From: Fusobacteria bacterium ZRK30 | Lineage (GTDB): Bacteria; Fusobacteriota; Fusobacteriia; Fusobacteriales; Fusobacteriaceae | Direction of reading: 5' to 3' | Length of the DNA: 64,000 nt | NCBI GenBank assembly: GCA_024628785.1 | Contig: CP102405.1 | Coordinates: 1,178,001 to 1,242,000, forward strand | Shown here: piece by piece, positions 9,807 to 17,731 of the stretch | Position numbering within the stretch: position 1 is the stretch's first letter | Layout: each line of letters begins with the position of its first letter | Made by a program: the position numbers and the translations under genes | The notes under the pieces: model-generated | What the model was told of the DNA's origin: nothing | Databases searched by the model: none | Seen by the model: the letters and a program-made list of their open reading frames with translations, nothing else

Positions 9807-9836
9807 TTGAATAAGAATATAGATGTGTAGTATACT
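9807..9836 (+). promoter_or_regulatory. Promoter of the LysR-gmhA unit
   Basis: TTGAAT and TATACT with an 18-bp spacer, ending about 30 bp before the LysR start codon. Confidence 0.5.
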
Positions 9837-9868
9837 GAAATATAATTAAATTATTGAGGTGGGGAAAT

Positions 9869-10738
9869 TTGGATTTACACTATTTAAGAATATTTTATGA
9901 GGTAGCTAAAGAATGTAGTTTTACAAAAGCAGCACATAATTTATACATAAATCAGTCGGCAGTATCTATACAGGTAAAAAAGTTTGAAGAACTACTAGGA
10001 ACTAAGTTGTTTGACAGGAGTTCAAAGAAGATAAAATTAACTTATTCAGGGGAAGTTTTATACAAGATGAGTGAGGATATCTTCCAAAAAGTTAAGCGTG
10101 TGGAAAAAGAGATGGCAAGAATAGTAGAAGTGGATAGAGCCAGGATAAGTATTGGAGCTACAACTATCATAGGAGAACCACTACTTCCAAAATTAATGAG
10201 AGAATTTTCTAAAGTATATCAGGAGATTGAATACGATATCTTGATAGCTTCTAAGAAGGAAATTTTGGAAAGATTAAGAGACGGTGATATAGATGTAGCT
10301 ATCATCGATGAAACCCATATAACAGATATAAATTTAGAGATTATAGATGTAGGCAAGTTTCCGCTATGTTTAATTAGTGCAAAGGATTACAGGGATATCA
10401 AGGAAGTTGCTGATACTCCTCTTATTATCCGTAAGCAGATATTAAAACATAATGAGGCTGTAACAGCTATAGAAAATAACCATGAAATAGAATTTAAAAC
10501 TAAAATTCCAATTACTGGAAGTTTAAGTATGATCAAGTCTTTTGTCAGAGAAGGGGTTGGAAATGTGGTGTTACCTTATTATACAGTCTATGATGAGGTT
10601 AAATCAGGAGAATTTAAGGTTATTGAAAAGATAGATGAAGTATCAGATGGATACCAAATAGCTATCACAAAGGATAAAAGAAGCTTGTTGGAGATCATTA
10701 AATTTATAAACTTCACGAAGAACTTTAAAATAATATAA
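9869..10738 (+). CDS. LysR-family transcriptional regulator
   Basis: A 289-residue regulator with an N-terminal winged helix-turn-helix (about 1-60: DLHYLRIFYEVAKECSFTKAA, QSAVSIQVKKFEELLGTKLF) and a LysR substrate-binding domain (about 90-285). Start is TTG at 9869, with GAGGTGGGG just upstream; a longer frame starting at 9854 would place that site inside the coding sequence. Fourteen bases separate it from gmhA, so the two are probably co-transcribed. Target genes and effector are not evident; no divergent partner is adjacent except the DUF4097-like gene. Confidence 0.88.
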   Translation: MDLHYLRIFYEVAKECSFTKAAHNLYINQSAVSIQVKKFEELLGTKLFDRSSKKIKLTYSGEVLYKMSEDIFQKVKRVEKEMARIVEVDRARISIGATTIIGEPLLPKLMREFSKVYQEIEYDILIASKKEILERLRDGDIDVAIIDETHITDINLEIIDVGKFPLCLISAKDYRDIKEVADTPLIIRKQILKHNEAVTAIENNHEIEFKTKIPITGSLSMIKSFVREGVGNVVLPYYTVYDEVKSGEFKVIEKIDEVSDGYQIAITKDKRSLLEIIKFINFTKNFKII

Positions 10739-10752
10739 GAAAGGAGAAAAAT

Positions 10753-11328
10753 ATGAATTTAATTGAGTCATATGAAATAGAATTAAATCTATTAAAAGAT
10801 TTTATAGAAAAGGAAAAAGAAGAAAAATTAACAGAGAAAGTGGCAAAGAAATTAGCAGAAGCTTTTGGGAATAAAAATAAAGTACTTATCTGTGGAAATG
10901 GTGGAAGTAACTGTGATGCCCTTCATTTTGCAGAGGAATTTACAGGAAGGTTTAGAGGGGACAGAAGAGCACTCCCTGCAATCTCGATTTCAGATTCATC
11001 TCATATAACTTGTGTCGGAAATGATTTTGGTTTTGATGAAATATTCGCCAGAGGTGTAGAAGCTTATGGTAAAGAGGGAGACTTCTTTATCGGACTATCT
11101 ACCAGTGGAAACTCTGCTAATGTAATAAGAGCAGTAGAAGAGGCTAAAAAATTAGGAATGACTACCTGTGTACTCCTGGGAAAAGATGGGGGGATGTTAA
11201 AAGGGATGTGTGATTATGAATTTATTATTCCCGGGCAGACTTCAGACAGAATACAGGAGATTCATATGATGATATTACACATTATCATAGAGGGTGTAGA
11301 AAGAATAATGTTTCCTGAGTTATATTAG
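10753..11328 (+). CDS. gmhA: Sedoheptulose-7-phosphate isomerase (GmhA-like SIS protein)
   Basis: Converts sedoheptulose 7-phosphate to D-glycero-manno-heptose 7-phosphate, the first step of the heptose branch of lipopolysaccharide. The 191 residues match the usual length (E. coli 192). The SIS motifs GNGGSNCDALHFAEEFTGRF, STSGNS and the C-terminal Gln-Glu-x-His (IQEIHMMILH) that supplies metal and catalytic residues are present. AAAGGAG precedes the ATG. Finding it with LysR and without other hep genes is slightly unusual; the related DiaA replication protein is the alternative but lacks the HFAEEFTGR segment. Confidence 0.85.
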   Translation: MNLIESYEIELNLLKDFIEKEKEEKLTEKVAKKLAEAFGNKNKVLICGNGGSNCDALHFAEEFTGRFRGDRRALPAISISDSSHITCVGNDFGFDEIFARGVEAYGKEGDFFIGLSTSGNSANVIRAVEEAKKLGMTTCVLLGKDGGMLKGMCDYEFIIPGQTSDRIQEIHMMILHIIIEGVERIMFPELY

Positions 11329-11339
11329 GAATAAGAATA

Positions 11340-11378
11340 AAAAAAGCTAGAAAATCAAGATGATTTTCTAGCTTTTTT
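11340..11378. terminator. Bidirectional terminator between gmhA and the ROK gene
   Basis: Seventeen-base-pair stem AAAAAAGCTAGAAAATC / GATTTTCTAGCTTTTTT with a 5-nt loop, located between two convergent genes; both strands end in a T run. Confidence 0.9.
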
Positions 11379-11391
11379 AGTTTAATTAAGA

Positions 11392-12579
11392 TTAAACCCT
11401 TAAAATCTTTCTTCCTTTAAAGAGATTTTCATAGACTAAGGTTGTAGCACCTATAGTAGCAGCATCACTGCCTAATTTAGAAGGGATGATCTTTAGATCC
11501 AGCGTAGAAGTTTTTAATGAGTATTTTTTTACTCTATTCATTAATTTTTTATAAAATAATTCTCCTCCACTATTGATCTCTCCAACTATGATTATTACTT
11601 TTGGGTTTAAGAGATTGACTAAAAAAGAGAGGGAATATCCAAGATTTTCTGCAATCTCCTCCAATATGTTTAGTGAAAACTTGTCTCCGCTTAGTGCTAA
11701 ATCACATATTTTTTCTATACTGGGATCCTTCATATAGGACTCTCCTGCTTTAGCATTCACATGGTTTAAAATTCTCTTACTTCCAACAATAGCTTCCAGA
11801 CATCCATACTTTCCGCATGAACATAGATGAGGACTATTTTTTTCAATTGTTATATGACCAATCTCCCCTGCACTATATCCTTCGCCCCTATAAAGTCTGT
11901 TGTTGAGTACAATACCGGCTCCGACCCCTTCTCCGATATTGATAACTACAAAATTATCTTCATCTATGCCTATCCCGTTTTTATGCTCTCCTAATGCCAT
12001 GGCTCTGACATCGTTGTCGATAATTACAGGGAGGGAGAATTCTTCTTCGACTACAGCCCTTAAATTAAAATTTTTCCATTTATAGTGGGGTGAAAAGATC
12101 GAAACTCCATTTTCATAGTCTACCATCCCATTGAGTGCAATTCCTATTCCTAAAATTTTATCCCTATTTACATTATCGATAAGTCTGGAAATAAGGGTGA
12201 ATAAATTATTTAAAATATGTTTTTTTCTCTTATTTTCTAATATAAAATTTTCTCTAGTTAAGACAGTACCGTTGACGTCGCTTAAAATCCCATGGATCCC
12301 ATTGGGAGATAAGGTGATTCCCAGGATATAACCGGCATGAGGATTGATATCTAATAATATAGGCGGCCTTCCTCCAGAAATAACGCCAATCCCGGATTCT
12401 ATAAGGATATCTAAGTCTATCAGTTTTTTTGTTAATTTAGTGATACTGGCAGGAGTGAGGCCTGTTAAAACAGCCAGATCAGCCCTAGATTTTAATCCTT
12501 GAGTTTTTAAAATTTCTATAATATTTGAGATGTTTATCCTCTTAATCAGGTCTGAATTACCCATCGTTCGTTTTATCAT
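11392..12579 (-). CDS. ROK-family transcriptional repressor (NagC/XylR type)
   Basis: A 395-residue protein with an N-terminal winged helix (about 10-75: NIIEILKTQGLKSRADLAVLTGLTPASITKLTKKL) and a ROK sugar-kinase-like domain. The zinc signature CSCGKYGCLEA and the IGHITI segment are present. The ATG has AGGAG five bases upstream. It is divergent from galK-galM-galT, and a perfect inverted repeat sits downstream of the gal promoter, so it most likely represses the galactose genes; this is inference from position. Another candidate site, an imperfect ATTAGAT...ATCTAAT inverted repeat, lies in front of its own gene (12616-12644). Confidence 0.88.
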   Translation of the reverse strand: MIKRTMGNSDLIKRINISNIIEILKTQGLKSRADLAVLTGLTPASITKLTKKLIDLDILIESGIGVISGGRPPILLDINPHAGYILGITLSPNGIHGILSDVNGTVLTRENFILENKRKKHILNNLFTLISRLIDNVNRDKILGIGIALNGMVDYENGVSIFSPHYKWKNFNLRAVVEEEFSLPVIIDNDVRAMALGEHKNGIGIDEDNFVVINIGEGVGAGIVLNNRLYRGEGYSAGEIGHITIEKNSPHLCSCGKYGCLEAIVGSKRILNHVNAKAGESYMKDPSIEKICDLALSGDKFSLNILEEIAENLGYSLSFLVNLLNPKVIIIVGEINSGGELFYKKLMNRVKKYSLKTSTLDLKIIPSKLGSDAATIGATTLVYENLFKGRKILRV

Positions 12580-12699
12580 AATGACTCCTAAAATATATAT
12601 TTTATTTACCTTAAAATTAGATTTAAAGATTATAAAGATCTAATGGCATCTAAAGAAATTATATGTTTAAAGAAAAAATAAGTCAATAAAAAAGATGAC

Positions 12700-12728
12700 T
12701 TGACTTTTAAAAGAAAAAAGCATATAAA
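12700..12728 (+). promoter_or_regulatory. Promoter of galKMT
   Basis: TTGACT and TATAAA with a 17-bp spacer. The start of transcription is expected near 12735, just upstream of the inverted repeat. Confidence 0.75.
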
Positions 12729-12743
12729 TATATCATAAAAGAA

Positions 12744-12766
12744 CTTTATTAACTCAGTTAATAAAG
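12744..12766. promoter_or_regulatory. Putative ROK operator (inverted repeat)
   Basis: Perfect 10-bp inverted repeat CTTTATTAAC / GTTAATAAAG around TCA. Size and A/T-rich arms resemble NagC/XylR/ROK sites. It lies about 10-30 bp after the predicted gal transcription start, a position suited to blocking RNA polymerase. Confidence 0.65.
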
Positions 12767-12798
12767 TGAAGGGGAAGTAGAAAAAAAGGGGGAACGTG

Positions 12799-13962
12799 AT
12801 GTTAGAAAAATTAATAGATGACTTTAAAGATAAATTCGGCCTAGGAGATGTGAGAACTTTTTTTGCACCTGGGAGGGTTAATTTAATCGGAGAGCATACG
12901 GATTATAATGGGGGACATGTATTCCCGTGTGCACTTTCATTTGGAACTTATGGGGTAGTAAGACCCAGAATAGATAAAAAATTAAGATTTTATTCAAATA
13001 ATTTTGAAGATGTAGGAATAGTAGAGGTAGATCTGGAACATTTGATCTATGATGAGAAAGATAATTGGACAAACTACTCCAAAGGAGTGATAAAGGTCTT
13101 TAAAGACGGCGGATATAATTTTAAGACAGGTTTTGATATGTTGGTTTTTGGGAATATACCCAATGGGGCCGGGTTATCCTCATCTGCATCTTTGGAACTT
13201 TTGACATCTGTGATATTAAAGGGGCTTTATAATTTGGATATAGACATGATTGAGATGGTAAAGATGAGTCAGAAAGCTGAAAATGAATTTGTAGGTGTAA
13301 ACTGTGGAATAATGGATCAATTTGCCATAGGGATGGGAGAAAAAGATCGGGCAATATTGCTAGACTGCAATACATTGGAATATATATACGCACCTGTAGA
13401 ATTAGGAGATGCATCTATTATAATAGCCAACACAAATGTCAGGAGGGGGTTGGCTGACTCCAAGTACAACGAGAGAAGGGGAGAATGTGAAAGGTCTTTG
13501 GAGGAACTACAGATTAAATTAGATATAAAATCTTTAGGAGATCTGACTATAGAGGAATTTGAGGAAAATAAAGAGCTGATAAAAAATAAAATTGACAGAA
13601 AGAGAGCACGGCATGCAGTCTATGAAAATCAGAGAACAATTGAAGCTGTAAAGAAATTGAATAATGGAAATATCCAAAGGTTTGGGCAATTGATGAATGA
13701 ATCTCATATCTCGTTAAGGGATGATTATGAGGTTACAGGAGTAGAGCTGGATACCATGGTTAGACTGGCATGGGGTGAAGAAGGTGTGATTGGAGCCAGG
13801 ATGACAGGTGCAGGATTTGGAGGGTGTACGGTAAATATCGTAAAAAATGAAAACATAGATAGTTTTATAAAAAATGTCGGACAAAAATATAAGGATGAAA
13901 TAGGCTTAACGGCAGACTTTTATGTTGCTAATATTGGTGATGGAGCCAGGGAACTAATCTAA
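12799..13962 (+). CDS. galK: Galactokinase
   Basis: Phosphorylates alpha-D-galactose to galactose 1-phosphate (Leloir pathway). GHMP-kinase fold, 387 residues. The galactokinase signature GRVNLIGEHTDYNGG is at about 26-40, the ATP-binding loop GAGLSSSASLE near 126-136, and the C-terminal GARMTGAGFGGCTV motif is intact. GGGGG lies six bases before the ATG; a GTG one codon earlier is in frame. First gene of galK-galM-galT, behind the promoter/operator described here. Confidence 0.96.
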   Translation: MLEKLIDDFKDKFGLGDVRTFFAPGRVNLIGEHTDYNGGHVFPCALSFGTYGVVRPRIDKKLRFYSNNFEDVGIVEVDLEHLIYDEKDNWTNYSKGVIKVFKDGGYNFKTGFDMLVFGNIPNGAGLSSSASLELLTSVILKGLYNLDIDMIEMVKMSQKAENEFVGVNCGIMDQFAIGMGEKDRAILLDCNTLEYIYAPVELGDASIIIANTNVRRGLADSKYNERRGECERSLEELQIKLDIKSLGDLTIEEFEENKELIKNKIDRKRARHAVYENQRTIEAVKKLNNGNIQRFGQLMNESHISLRDDYEVTGVELDTMVRLAWGEEGVIGARMTGAGFGGCTVNIVKNENIDSFIKNVGQKYKDEIGLTADFYVANIGDGARELI

Positions 13963-13988
13963 ATTTATTAGAGGCGGTAAGAATAATT

Positions 13989-15023
13989 ATGAAAATATTA
14001 AAAACAAAATTTGGGGTTCTAAAAACAGGGGAAGAAGTTTTTAAATATATATTAGAAAACGACAGGCTGGAAATCGGTATATTAAACTATGGAGGAATAA
14101 TAACTGAAATTTTCATGTCTGACAGGGATGGGAGAAAAGAAAATGTAGTTTTAGGGTACGATAATATTAGAGACTATGAGGAGAAATCTCCCTATTTTGG
14201 AGCTATCACAGGGAGGATAGCAGGCAGAATAGAAGGGGGGAGTTTTGAATTAAAAGGAGTTCGATATAATTTAGCTGTAAATAATGGAAAAAATAACCTC
14301 CATGGGGGGATAAAAGGCTTAGATAAGAGGGTTTGGGATGTTTTTGAGGTAGAAAACGGAATAGAGCTGTCCTATACAAGTCCCCATATGGAAGAGGGAT
14401 TTCCCGGAGAAGTAAAATTCAAGGTAAAGTATACATTGATAGAAGATACACTGGAGATATCCTACTTAGGGACTCCTGACAGAGATACCATCTTAAATCT
14501 CACTAATCATACTTATTTTAACCTTTCGGGAGATTGCCAGGAGGATATACTTAACCATGAGTTGTATATAGAAGCCGACAGGATTCCGTTTTTAGATGAA
14601 AATTCTATTCCCCATGGACAGACTTTTAACCTGACGGGAACACCATTTAATTTTAAAACTCCTAAAAAAATAGGAAAAGACATAGATTCAAATAATTTTC
14701 AATTGAGATCTGCCAGGGGATATGATCATCCATTTATTTTAAGAAAAGAAAAAGAAATGGAAGTATATATAGTTCATGAAAAAACAGGCAGGAAGTTAGA
14801 GGTATATACAGACCAAAAAGCAGTAGTTGTATATACAGGAAATTATCTGGGAGATAATCAGGGAAAACTATCTTGTGGTGTCACAGCTAGACCCAGATTA
14901 GGAGTATGTCTTGAAACTCAGGACCTGCCAAATCATATCAATGTAGAGGAATTTAAAACCACTGTCTATACACCGGATAATCCATATAGAGCTGTAACGA
15001 GATATGTATTTACCAAGAGTTAA
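13989..15023 (+). CDS. galM: Aldose 1-epimerase (mutarotase)
   Basis: Interconverts beta- and alpha-D-galactose so that galactokinase gets its substrate. The 344-residue beta-sandwich protein has NNGKNNLHGG, the catalytic-type His in NHTYFNLSG, and the C-terminal GVCLETQDLPNHIN with the general-base Glu. AGAGGCGGTAA precedes the ATG. Only 26 bases separate it from galK, so it is in the same operon. Confidence 0.95.
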   Translation: MKILKTKFGVLKTGEEVFKYILENDRLEIGILNYGGIITEIFMSDRDGRKENVVLGYDNIRDYEEKSPYFGAITGRIAGRIEGGSFELKGVRYNLAVNNGKNNLHGGIKGLDKRVWDVFEVENGIELSYTSPHMEEGFPGEVKFKVKYTLIEDTLEISYLGTPDRDTILNLTNHTYFNLSGDCQEDILNHELYIEADRIPFLDENSIPHGQTFNLTGTPFNFKTPKKIGKDIDSNNFQLRSARGYDHPFILRKEKEMEVYIVHEKTGRKLEVYTDQKAVVVYTGNYLGDNQGKLSCGVTARPRLGVCLETQDLPNHINVEEFKTTVYTPDNPYRAVTRYVFTKS

Positions 15024-15061
15024 TTGATTGTGCAGTAGTGAAAAAAATTAGGAGGAGAAAA

Positions 15062-16579
15062 TTGACAGATATAAATTATGAGATAGAGCGTCTCCTGCAA
15101 TATGGGATACAGAAAAAATTATTGGATAAGATGGATCTGGTTTATACCAGGAATTCTATCTTGGAAGTATTGGAGATAGATGAGTTTAAAGGTGTAGAAA
15201 TGAAAAATGAAACTCTAGAGAATCCGGTGGAAATCCTGGAAAATATACTGGATTGGGCAGCTGAAAATAATAGACTGGCAGAAAATACAGTGACCTATAG
15301 AGATCTTTTGGATACTAGATTAATGGGGTGCTTGATGCCCAGGCCATCTGAAGTAGTAAAAGAATTTTATAAAAATTTAGAAAAAAACGGGGTAGAATAT
15401 GCCACTGAAAATTATTATGCAATGTCCAAGGCATCTAACTATATAAGGACTGAAAGGACAGCAAAAAATATGCATTGGTATTCCCCTACAGAATATGGAG
15501 ATTTAGAGATAACTGTAAATTTGTCTAAACCGGAAAAAGATCCTAAAGTCATAGCGGCTGCAAAACATATGAAAAGCAGTTCCTATCCGAAGTGTGTGTT
15601 GTGTAAAGAAAATGAAGGATACAGAGGGCGATTGAACCACCCTGCCAGGCAGAATCATAGGATAATACCCTTGGACTTAACCGGTGAAGAATGGTTTTTA
15701 CAGTATTCTCCTTATGTTTACTACAATGAGCACAGTATCATATTTTCAGAAGAACACAGACCCATGAAAATTTCAAAGGTTAGCTTTATGAGACTGCTAG
15801 AATTTGTAGAGAAGTTTCCTCATTACTTTATAGGATCCAATGCGGACCTGCCTATTGTAGGGGGATCTATCCTCTCTCACGATCACTTCCAAGGAGGGAA
15901 TCATGAGTTTGCTATGGCTAAGGCTCCAGTAGAAAAAAAGGTTAAATTTAAAAAATACCCAAATATAGAGGGAGGGATAGTAAAATGGCCTATGTCAGTA
16001 ATAAGACTTTCTTCTGAAAACAGTTCAGAATTAGCAGAATTAGCAGATGAGATACTTCATACTTGGAGAAATTATTCAGATGAAGAAATAGGTATATTTG
16101 CTGATACCGGAGATGAGCCCCATAACACAGTAACTCCCATTGTCAGAAAGAGGGGTGAAATATTTGAATTAGATATTGTTTTGAGAAACAACAGGACATC
16201 AGATGAACATCCATTGGGGATATTTCATCCCCATAGAGAGGTGCATAATATAAAGAAGGAAAATATAGGTCTTATAGAGGTCATGGGATTGGCGGTACTT
16301 CCAGGGAGGCTTAAGGAAGAGCTGGCTATATTAGAGGAAGTCCTTTTAAAGGATAATTATATAGAGGAGATAGAGAAAAATAAAAAAATAAAAAAACATC
16401 TGAGTTGGGCAAAGAAAATTAAAGAAAAATATAATAATCTTACTTTAGATAGTGTGAAGAAAGTTTTACACGAAGAAGTAGGTTTGGTATTTTCTAAGGT
16501 ATTAGAAGATGCAGGGGTGTATAAAAGGGATGGAGAAGGGCAGGGAGCCTTTATGAAATTTATAAAAATATTCTGCTAA
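15062..16579 (+). CDS. galT: Galactose-1-phosphate uridylyltransferase, class II
   Basis: Exchanges UMP between UDP-glucose and galactose 1-phosphate. The 505-residue product is of the Firmicutes-type class (GalT2), much longer than the E. coli HIT-type enzyme of about 350 residues, with the conserved CVLCKENEGYRGR and GGSILSHDHFQGGNHEF segments. A TTG start at 15062 is chosen because AGGAGG lies a few bases upstream; an in-frame GTG at 15038 would put this site inside the gene. UDP-galactose 4-epimerase (galE), needed to close the pathway, is not in the cluster or elsewhere in the window. Confidence 0.93.
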   Translation: MTDINYEIERLLQYGIQKKLLDKMDLVYTRNSILEVLEIDEFKGVEMKNETLENPVEILENILDWAAENNRLAENTVTYRDLLDTRLMGCLMPRPSEVVKEFYKNLEKNGVEYATENYYAMSKASNYIRTERTAKNMHWYSPTEYGDLEITVNLSKPEKDPKVIAAAKHMKSSSYPKCVLCKENEGYRGRLNHPARQNHRIIPLDLTGEEWFLQYSPYVYYNEHSIIFSEEHRPMKISKVSFMRLLEFVEKFPHYFIGSNADLPIVGGSILSHDHFQGGNHEFAMAKAPVEKKVKFKKYPNIEGGIVKWPMSVIRLSSENSSELAELADEILHTWRNYSDEEIGIFADTGDEPHNTVTPIVRKRGEIFELDIVLRNNRTSDEHPLGIFHPHREVHNIKKENIGLIEVMGLAVLPGRLKEELAILEEVLLKDNYIEEIEKNKKIKKHLSWAKKIKEKYNNLTLDSVKKVLHEEVGLVFSKVLEDAGVYKRDGEGQGAFMKFIKIFC

Positions 16580-16678
16580 GGTAAAAAATGCTGTAGAGAT
16601 ATCAGTATTTAAAATACACCTGATTAAATTACAGTTTAAATTTTTTATTTGTTGAGAAAAATCGACTTAAAAAATATT

Positions 16679-17155
16679 TTAGGAGAAATACACTGCACTG
16701 AGAGCATAGTAGATAGCCAGCAGGCTGGAAAAAACAGCACTAGAAAAAAACCTGAATTTAATAGGGATAAGGTTTTGTATGATGAAATTACCCAAAATAC
16801 TTATAGGGAGAGCTCCTATATAACTTTTAAAACCGATATTTAAAATAAACCATCCAATTTTTTCAAGGGAGAAAAGCCGGATGAAAAAAATATGTCTGGC
16901 TATCCATATGGGATTGAAATAACAGAGTGCTAGGACAGTTTTTATGATTTTTTTATGTTTAAAAGGGGTAACTTTTTTATCGATCCAAATAAAATAATTT
17001 GGGATTTCAAAGGCATAGATGGTGCCACCTAATAACATCATACCTAATATTCTTAAAGGGGAAAGGTCACCTCTTATAAGGGTTGCGATGGTATCCCCGA
17101 TGGAGTAGATAAGGACCCCTCTTAAGATGTTGTTTTTAGTGTATATTAACTTCAT
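16679..17155 (-). CDS. Small membrane protein resembling the Mpv17/PMP22 family
   Basis: A 158-residue polytopic membrane protein with about four hydrophobic segments. I compare it with Mpv17 from memory: GDTIATLI near residue 20 (Mpv17 GDIISQQL), an R-x-x-x-x-x-x-LG-G segment leading to W-x-D-K-K near 57-61, and a C-terminal P-x5-NF-x5-IP-x3-R followed by YYALS (Mpv17 P-x5-NF-x2-VP-x3-R, then WNSYLS). This order of motifs matches, apart from a 3-residue insertion between NF and IP. Family membership is inferred; the function is unknown. GGGAGG precedes the ATG. It is a single-gene unit facing away from the 6S-like RNA. Confidence 0.55.
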   Translation of the reverse strand: MKLIYTKNNILRGVLIYSIGDTIATLIRGDLSPLRILGMMLLGGTIYAFEIPNYFIWIDKKVTPFKHKKIIKTVLALCYFNPIWIARHIFFIRLFSLEKIGWFILNIGFKSYIGALPISILGNFIIQNLIPIKFRFFSSAVFSSLLAIYYALSAVYFS

Positions 17156-17320
17156 AAGTTACCTCCCAGAGACAGAATAAATGATTAAAAAATATTTTTA
17201 ATAAAGATTAAATTTAGACGTTTTTATACTATAATTTACCGGTAATATTAAAAAATCCTTTTAAATAGTATAGGGTGTATAAATAAAGCTTAACCTCTAA
17301 TAATTTTCTAAGAAAAAGTA

Positions 17321-17349
17321 TTGACACCACCAATATCTTGTAGTATTAT
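17321..17349 (+). promoter_or_regulatory. Strong promoter of the structured RNA
   Basis: Perfect TTGACA, 17-bp spacer, TATTAT. Transcription should start at about 17356, exactly where the closing helix of the RNA begins. In the preceding 165 bases after the Mpv17-like gene I see nothing beyond A/T-rich sequence and a TTACCGGTAA palindrome. Confidence 0.8.
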
Positions 17350-17355
17350 TAAATT

Positions 17356-17584
17356 AACAAGAGACCTTACCTATTAGCGACTATCTTGATGTTTTGGGCC
17401 TAATGTCGTCGCCGGGGTTGGCGCTGTATATGATAGATCAGAAAAATCACGAGGGTATAACGAGCCCCTACGGATACTGTATATTATATATATCTGACTA
17501 CCACTTTTTGAACCAGGCGACCAAAACTATACAGAGGGCTGTAGGTCAGGGCTTGTTTAAAGACTTCTATGAGGTCTTTTTTTT
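17356..17584 (+). ncRNA. Stand-alone structured RNA, candidate 6S RNA
   Basis: Own promoter, no convincing open frame, more G+C than its flanks, and a terminator. The ends pair and the molecule folds back as one long interrupted rod: AACAAG 17356-17361 with CTTGTT 17552-17557; GACCT(T)AC 17363-17370 with GTAGGTC 17541-17547; GTTTTG 17391-17396 with CAAAAC 17522-17527; GTCGCC 17408-17413 with GGCGAC 17516-17521; GGTT 17416-17419 with AACC 17511-17514; TAG(A)TCAGA 17434-17442 with TCTGACTA 17493-17500. A rod of about 205 nt with asymmetrical internal bubbles is the shape of 6S RNA, which sequesters RNA polymerase. tmRNA, RNase P and SRP RNA signatures were looked for and not seen. That it is an RNA gene is well supported; the 6S identity is inference. 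Confidence 0.7.
17559..17584 (+). terminator. Terminator of the 6S-like RNA
   Basis: AAAGACTTC pairs with GAGGTCTTT (one G-T pair) across a 3-nt loop, followed by a run of eight T. The 5' segment AAGAGACCT near the RNA start could also pair with the right arm, so an antiterminating fold is formally possible. Confidence 0.85.
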
Positions 17585-17647
17585 ATATCTATCAAGTTAT
17601 GAATTATTTGTAAAAGTTAAAAAATATCATATTACTCCTAATTGGAC

Positions 17648-17669
17648 GAAACGTAACGTTTCTTTTTTA
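17648..17669 (+). terminator. Second terminator-like hairpin before rapZ
   Basis: GAAAC/GTTTC stem (the 15-nt element is nearly palindromic) followed by six T. It lies about 65 bases after the RNA terminator, and the bases after both T runs are alike (TTTATATCTAT, then YAARTT). Confidence 0.5.
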
Positions 17670-17731
17670 TATCTATTAAATTGAGCCTTATTTTGATAAT
17701 ATATAGATATAAAATTATTTGAGGTGAAATA

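Noticed and set aside
16649..16843. Small forward frame of 64 codons after galT
   Set aside because: It lies antisense in the Mpv17-like gene and has no ribosome site or recognisable features.
17356..17584. Structured RNA as tmRNA, RNase P RNA or SRP RNA
   Set aside because: None of their conserved segments (tRNA-like ends with tag frame, GAGGAAAGUC, GGAA-loop helix 8) could be found.
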